Of a stretch of 64,000 nucleotides of DNA, positions 61,684 to 64,000 are shown piece by piece (the first letter of the stretch is position 1; every line of letters begins with the position of its first letter). The notes under the pieces were generated by a model. It did no database searches. It had not been told where the DNA came from and was given only the letters and a program-made list of their open reading frames with translations. The stretch is from Candidatus Phosphitivorax anaerolimi. GTDB taxonomy: Bacteria > Desulfobacterota > Desulfomonilia > UBA1062. The stretch is from contig MPOS01000018.1 of the NCBI GenBank assembly GCA_001896555.1, forward strand, positions 1 to 64,000. Reading direction: 5' to 3'. A program made the position numbers and the translations under genes.

Positions 61684-63195
61684 ATGCTGTCCAGCGCAGA
61701 AGTGTCGAACCGGCTCTCCAGTTTCCCAAGGTTCGAGGATATGTTGCTGAGCCTGCCCTATGCCCCGCGCATGCCAAAGGGCATGGTCAGAGAGACGCGG
61801 GAGGTGGTCGCGATCGCCCGCGCGTTCAATGAGAAGGTGGCCCGCCCCCGGGCCCTGGAGCTCGACCGCAAGACCCACGAAGATCCTGACTACATGCCCC
61901 GCGACCTCGTAGAGCTGGCCAACCGGTGGGGTTTCTACACCATGTGGATACCCCGGATCTTCGGCGGCAGGGGATACAACATGCCCTCCATGTCGTACTT
62001 CGCAGAAGAGGTCGGCTCGGTGTGCCTGGGGATCATGAACGTCATCGGGGTGCACTACCTCGGGGTGGCGGGCGTGGTCGCCTCGGCCAACACCCGCCTG
62101 GCGAAACGGATTCTGGGCGAGGTGGCCCGGGGAGAGAAGACCGGGAATCCCTGTCTCATCGCGCTCGCCACGACCGAGCCCGGCGCCGGGACCGACGTGG
62201 AGGAGGTGGAGCTCGTGGACAAGGGCAGGGTCGCCTGCCATGCCAGGAGGGTCAGGGGCGGATACGTGGTGAACGGCACCAAGGTGTTCATCTCCATGGG
62301 GCATGTATCCACCTGGACCGTGCTCTATGCGTACGAGGACCTGAAGAGGCCCTCGGAGACGACCGTGGGCCTGATGGTGAAGACCGGCACACAAGGCTTC
62401 TCGTTCGGTTCCCACGAGAACAAGATGGGCCAGCGGGTATGTCCGGCGAGCGTGCTCGTGTTCGAGGACTGCTTCATCCCCGACGACCAGGTGCTCTTCA
62501 GCACGGACATGGTGAGGAAGTTCACGAAGAAACCGATCCGGGAGGTCGCGCAGCGCTACATCGATTATGTAGTCGGCGCCACGAGACCCGGTGTCTGCGC
62601 ATTCGGGGTGGGCGCGGCCCGCGGCGCGTTCGAGACCGCGCTCAAACACGCGTCCACGACCACGATGAACGGCACCCTGCTCATCAACCACGAGTGGGTG
62701 CAGAGCATGCTCGCCGAGATGTACAAGAACGTGGCCCTGGGCAGGCTCGCCTACACCGAGGCCAACTATGCCAACAGCCACCGGGGCCTCTACAAGATCC
62801 TCCAGCTCAAGCCCGTCTACTACTATCTCAGGCTCATGCCGCAGGCCTACTTCGACAAGGTGATCGGGCCCATGCTGGAAAAGGACTATTCCACCAGGCT
62901 CATGGGCAAGCTCTCCTATGACTGGGCCAGACCCGAGGACCAGCGGTGCTGCTCGGGCTGGGCGTCGCTCGCCAAGGTCGCGGGAACGGACCTCGGGGTC
63001 AGGAACTGCCAGATGGCCATCGAGCTCATGGGCCGCACCGGCCTGAGACAGGACGCGGGGGTGGAGAAGATGCTGCGCGACATCAAGCTCCTGCAGATCT
63101 ACGAGGGCACCAACCAGCTCAACCGGCTCAACGTGTTCAAGTGCCTCATCGCGCCTGAGGTTCCCCAGGCGCGGGTGTTCGATGAGGACAGGTAG
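61684..63195 (+). CDS. Acyl-CoA dehydrogenase
   Basis: A 503-residue flavoenzyme. The FAD/substrate-binding segments LIALATTEPGAGTDVEEVE and YVVNGTKVFISMGHVSTW are present, and near the C-terminus IKLLQIYEGTNQLNRLNVFKC, where the YEG-type motif supplies the catalytic Glu and flavin contacts. It is longer than typical 380-residue members, with additional sequence in the C-terminal half (YYYLRLMPQAYFDKVIG). The first ATG (61669) lies inside the ribosome site, so 61684 is used. It precedes a second acyl-CoA dehydrogenase by 13 bases. Confidence 0.92.
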   Translation: MLSSAEVSNRLSSFPRFEDMLLSLPYAPRMPKGMVRETREVVAIARAFNEKVARPRALELDRKTHEDPDYMPRDLVELANRWGFYTMWIPRIFGGRGYNMPSMSYFAEEVGSVCLGIMNVIGVHYLGVAGVVASANTRLAKRILGEVARGEKTGNPCLIALATTEPGAGTDVEEVELVDKGRVACHARRVRGGYVVNGTKVFISMGHVSTWTVLYAYEDLKRPSETTVGLMVKTGTQGFSFGSHENKMGQRVCPASVLVFEDCFIPDDQVLFSTDMVRKFTKKPIREVAQRYIDYVVGATRPGVCAFGVGAARGAFETALKHASTTTMNGTLLINHEWVQSMLAEMYKNVALGRLAYTEANYANSHRGLYKILQLKPVYYYLRLMPQAYFDKVIGPMLEKDYSTRLMGKLSYDWARPEDQRCCSGWASLAKVAGTDLGVRNCQMAIELMGRTGLRQDAGVEKMLRDIKLLQIYEGTNQLNRLNVFKCLIAPEVPQARVFDEDR

Positions 63196-63208
63196 GAAAG
63201 GAGGCGTT

Positions 63209-64000
63209 ATGCTGAGTTCATTCAAGAGCGAATGGAAACCCTTCGAGGATCTGGCCCGGTCGTTTGCCGCAAAAGAGCTTGCAGGCAAGACCGAGGAGCA
63301 CGACCGCTATCCCTTCGGGGAGTTCTTTCATGATGTCCTGGACAAGGCGTACGAGGTGGGGTTTCTGGGGATCATGCTGCCCGGAGAGCTGGGCGGCGCC
63401 GGTGGAAGCATCGGCACACTATGCGCTGTTCTCGCCGCCCTCTGCCGGGTCGACAGCTCGCCCGGCGGCATCGTCTTCACCAATGCCTTGGCACAGGAGA
63501 TCCTGCTTGCCGCCGGCGCCCGGGACATAGCCGGGGAGATCTTCGGCAAGACGACCTCGGCAGGCGGGTTCCTGGTCGCCTTTCCCTCGTACACTCATCC
63601 GTCCCATCAGGACAACCTCCCCGAGTACAGGCGGTCGGGCAGGGGCTACACCATCACCGGCACGGTCGATCTCCTGGTGCTTGGCGGGCTCGCCCGCCGG
63701 GCGATCGTTCCTGCAAGAAACAGATCGAAGCAGCAGCACTCGTTCTTTCTGATCGACCTCGATCACGAGGGGGTGAGCAAGAGCGAGCCGGTTTTTACCC
63801 TGGGGATGCACGCCTGCCCTGCCGTGGATGTCCGACTCGACAGGGTCAGGGCCCGGCTTGTCGGTGAAGAGGGCAAGGGCGGGGAGTATTTCGACCGGGT
63901 CCTGCCCGCCATGCACATAGCCGCTGCCGCCATGAACGCGGGAATCATGAGAGGGTCTCTCGACGAGGCACTGGCCTATGCCCGGGAGCGCTTCCAGGGG
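63209..64000 (+). CDS. Acyl-CoA dehydrogenase-like protein, partial
   Basis: Open from an ATG at 63209 (GAAAGGAGGCG before it) to the window end, about 264 codons. The N-terminal helical domain (VGFLGIMLPGELGGAGGSIGT) matches acyl-CoA dehydrogenases, and the middle domain follows (FLVAFPSYTHPS and GYTITGTVDLLVLGGLA, in place of the usual GxKxW/S segment). The helical C-terminal domain with the catalytic Glu begins at the edge. Pairing of two different acyl-CoA dehydrogenase genes suggests either two substrates or a heteromer. Confidence 0.87.
   Translation, partial: MLSSFKSEWKPFEDLARSFAAKELAGKTEEHDRYPFGEFFHDVLDKAYEVGFLGIMLPGELGGAGGSIGTLCAVLAALCRVDSSPGGIVFTNALAQEILLAAGARDIAGEIFGKTTSAGGFLVAFPSYTHPSHQDNLPEYRRSGRGYTITGTVDLLVLGGLARRAIVPARNRSKQQHSFFLIDLDHEGVSKSEPVFTLGMHACPAVDVRLDRVRARLVGEEGKGGEYFDRVLPAMHIAAAAMNAGIMRGSLDEALAYARERFQG

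Noticed and set aside
61540-63288. Minus-strand open frame of 582 codons antisense to the acyl-CoA dehydrogenase
   Set aside because: Shadow of a well supported gene; no domain features.

Overview
The window reads as a GC-rich chromosomal segment of an anaerobic, fermentative or respiring Gram-negative bacterium, most likely a Desulfobacterota (deltaproteobacterial) lineage. This placement is an inference from gene content: an NAD-linked multi-subunit molybdenum/tungsten formate dehydrogenase, beta-oxidation genes, a FadL-type outer-membrane barrel, a PEP-CTERM protein, GYD, DUF362, DUF2795 and DUF3795 proteins, and many lipoproteins and exported proteins. No rRNA, tRNA, CRISPR array, integrase or intact insertion sequence was seen.

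Layout. 1-2904 (minus): formate dehydrogenase operon (NuoE-like, NuoF-like, a lone CheY-like receiver, then the alpha subunit running off the window edge). 3298-6362 (plus): molybdate uptake modABC, an FmdE-like protein and a solitary molbindin, divergent from the dehydrogenase and presumably supplying its metal. 6402-8339 (minus): 3-hydroxyacyl-CoA dehydrogenase and enoyl-CoA hydratase. 8449-14739: single genes (LolA-like protein, aspartate kinase, MscS channel, orphan ABC binding protein, SHOCT and DUF3795 proteins). 14740-15338: a non-coding stretch with a minus-strand terminator and a possible group II intron 5' remnant. 15339-23304: hybrid histidine kinase, TatT-like TPR protein, PEP-CTERM protein, DUF2795 protein, CPBP protease and UbiA prenyltransferase. 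23560-26498: a large repeat-containing membrane protein and a holin-like pair. 26999-28338: a FadL-like barrel split at a G7 tract.

28410-39087 is the most unusual part. A minus-strand operon encodes a ketosphinganine-reductase-like SDR, an FGGY sugar kinase, a class III aminotransferase, a RuBisCO-like protein with altered active-site residues, and a phospholipase C-like protein. A divergent AraC regulator, a metal-dependent amidohydrolase and a Tat-exported DUF362 protein adjoin it. It looks like a regulated pathway for an unknown phosphorylated substrate.

39703-44391 (plus): a complete MacAB-TolC-type efflux operon. 44614-49197: SDH-type serine protease, GYD protein, BIG2 lipoprotein, PhaC-like hydrolase and acetyltransferase. 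49642-52306: two adjacent class III aminotransferase paralogues, the second lacking the catalytic lysine (Glu instead). 52478-58684: secreted Cys-rich protein, a NUDIX/radical-SAM pair, an orphan periplasmic adaptor and a NYN-LOTUS protein. 58842-64000: TypA, a TetR regulator and two acyl-CoA dehydrogenases (the last cut by the window end).

The main candidates for an undescribed system are the RuBisCO-like protein operon and the active/degenerate aminotransferase pair. The sequence gives no substrate for either.
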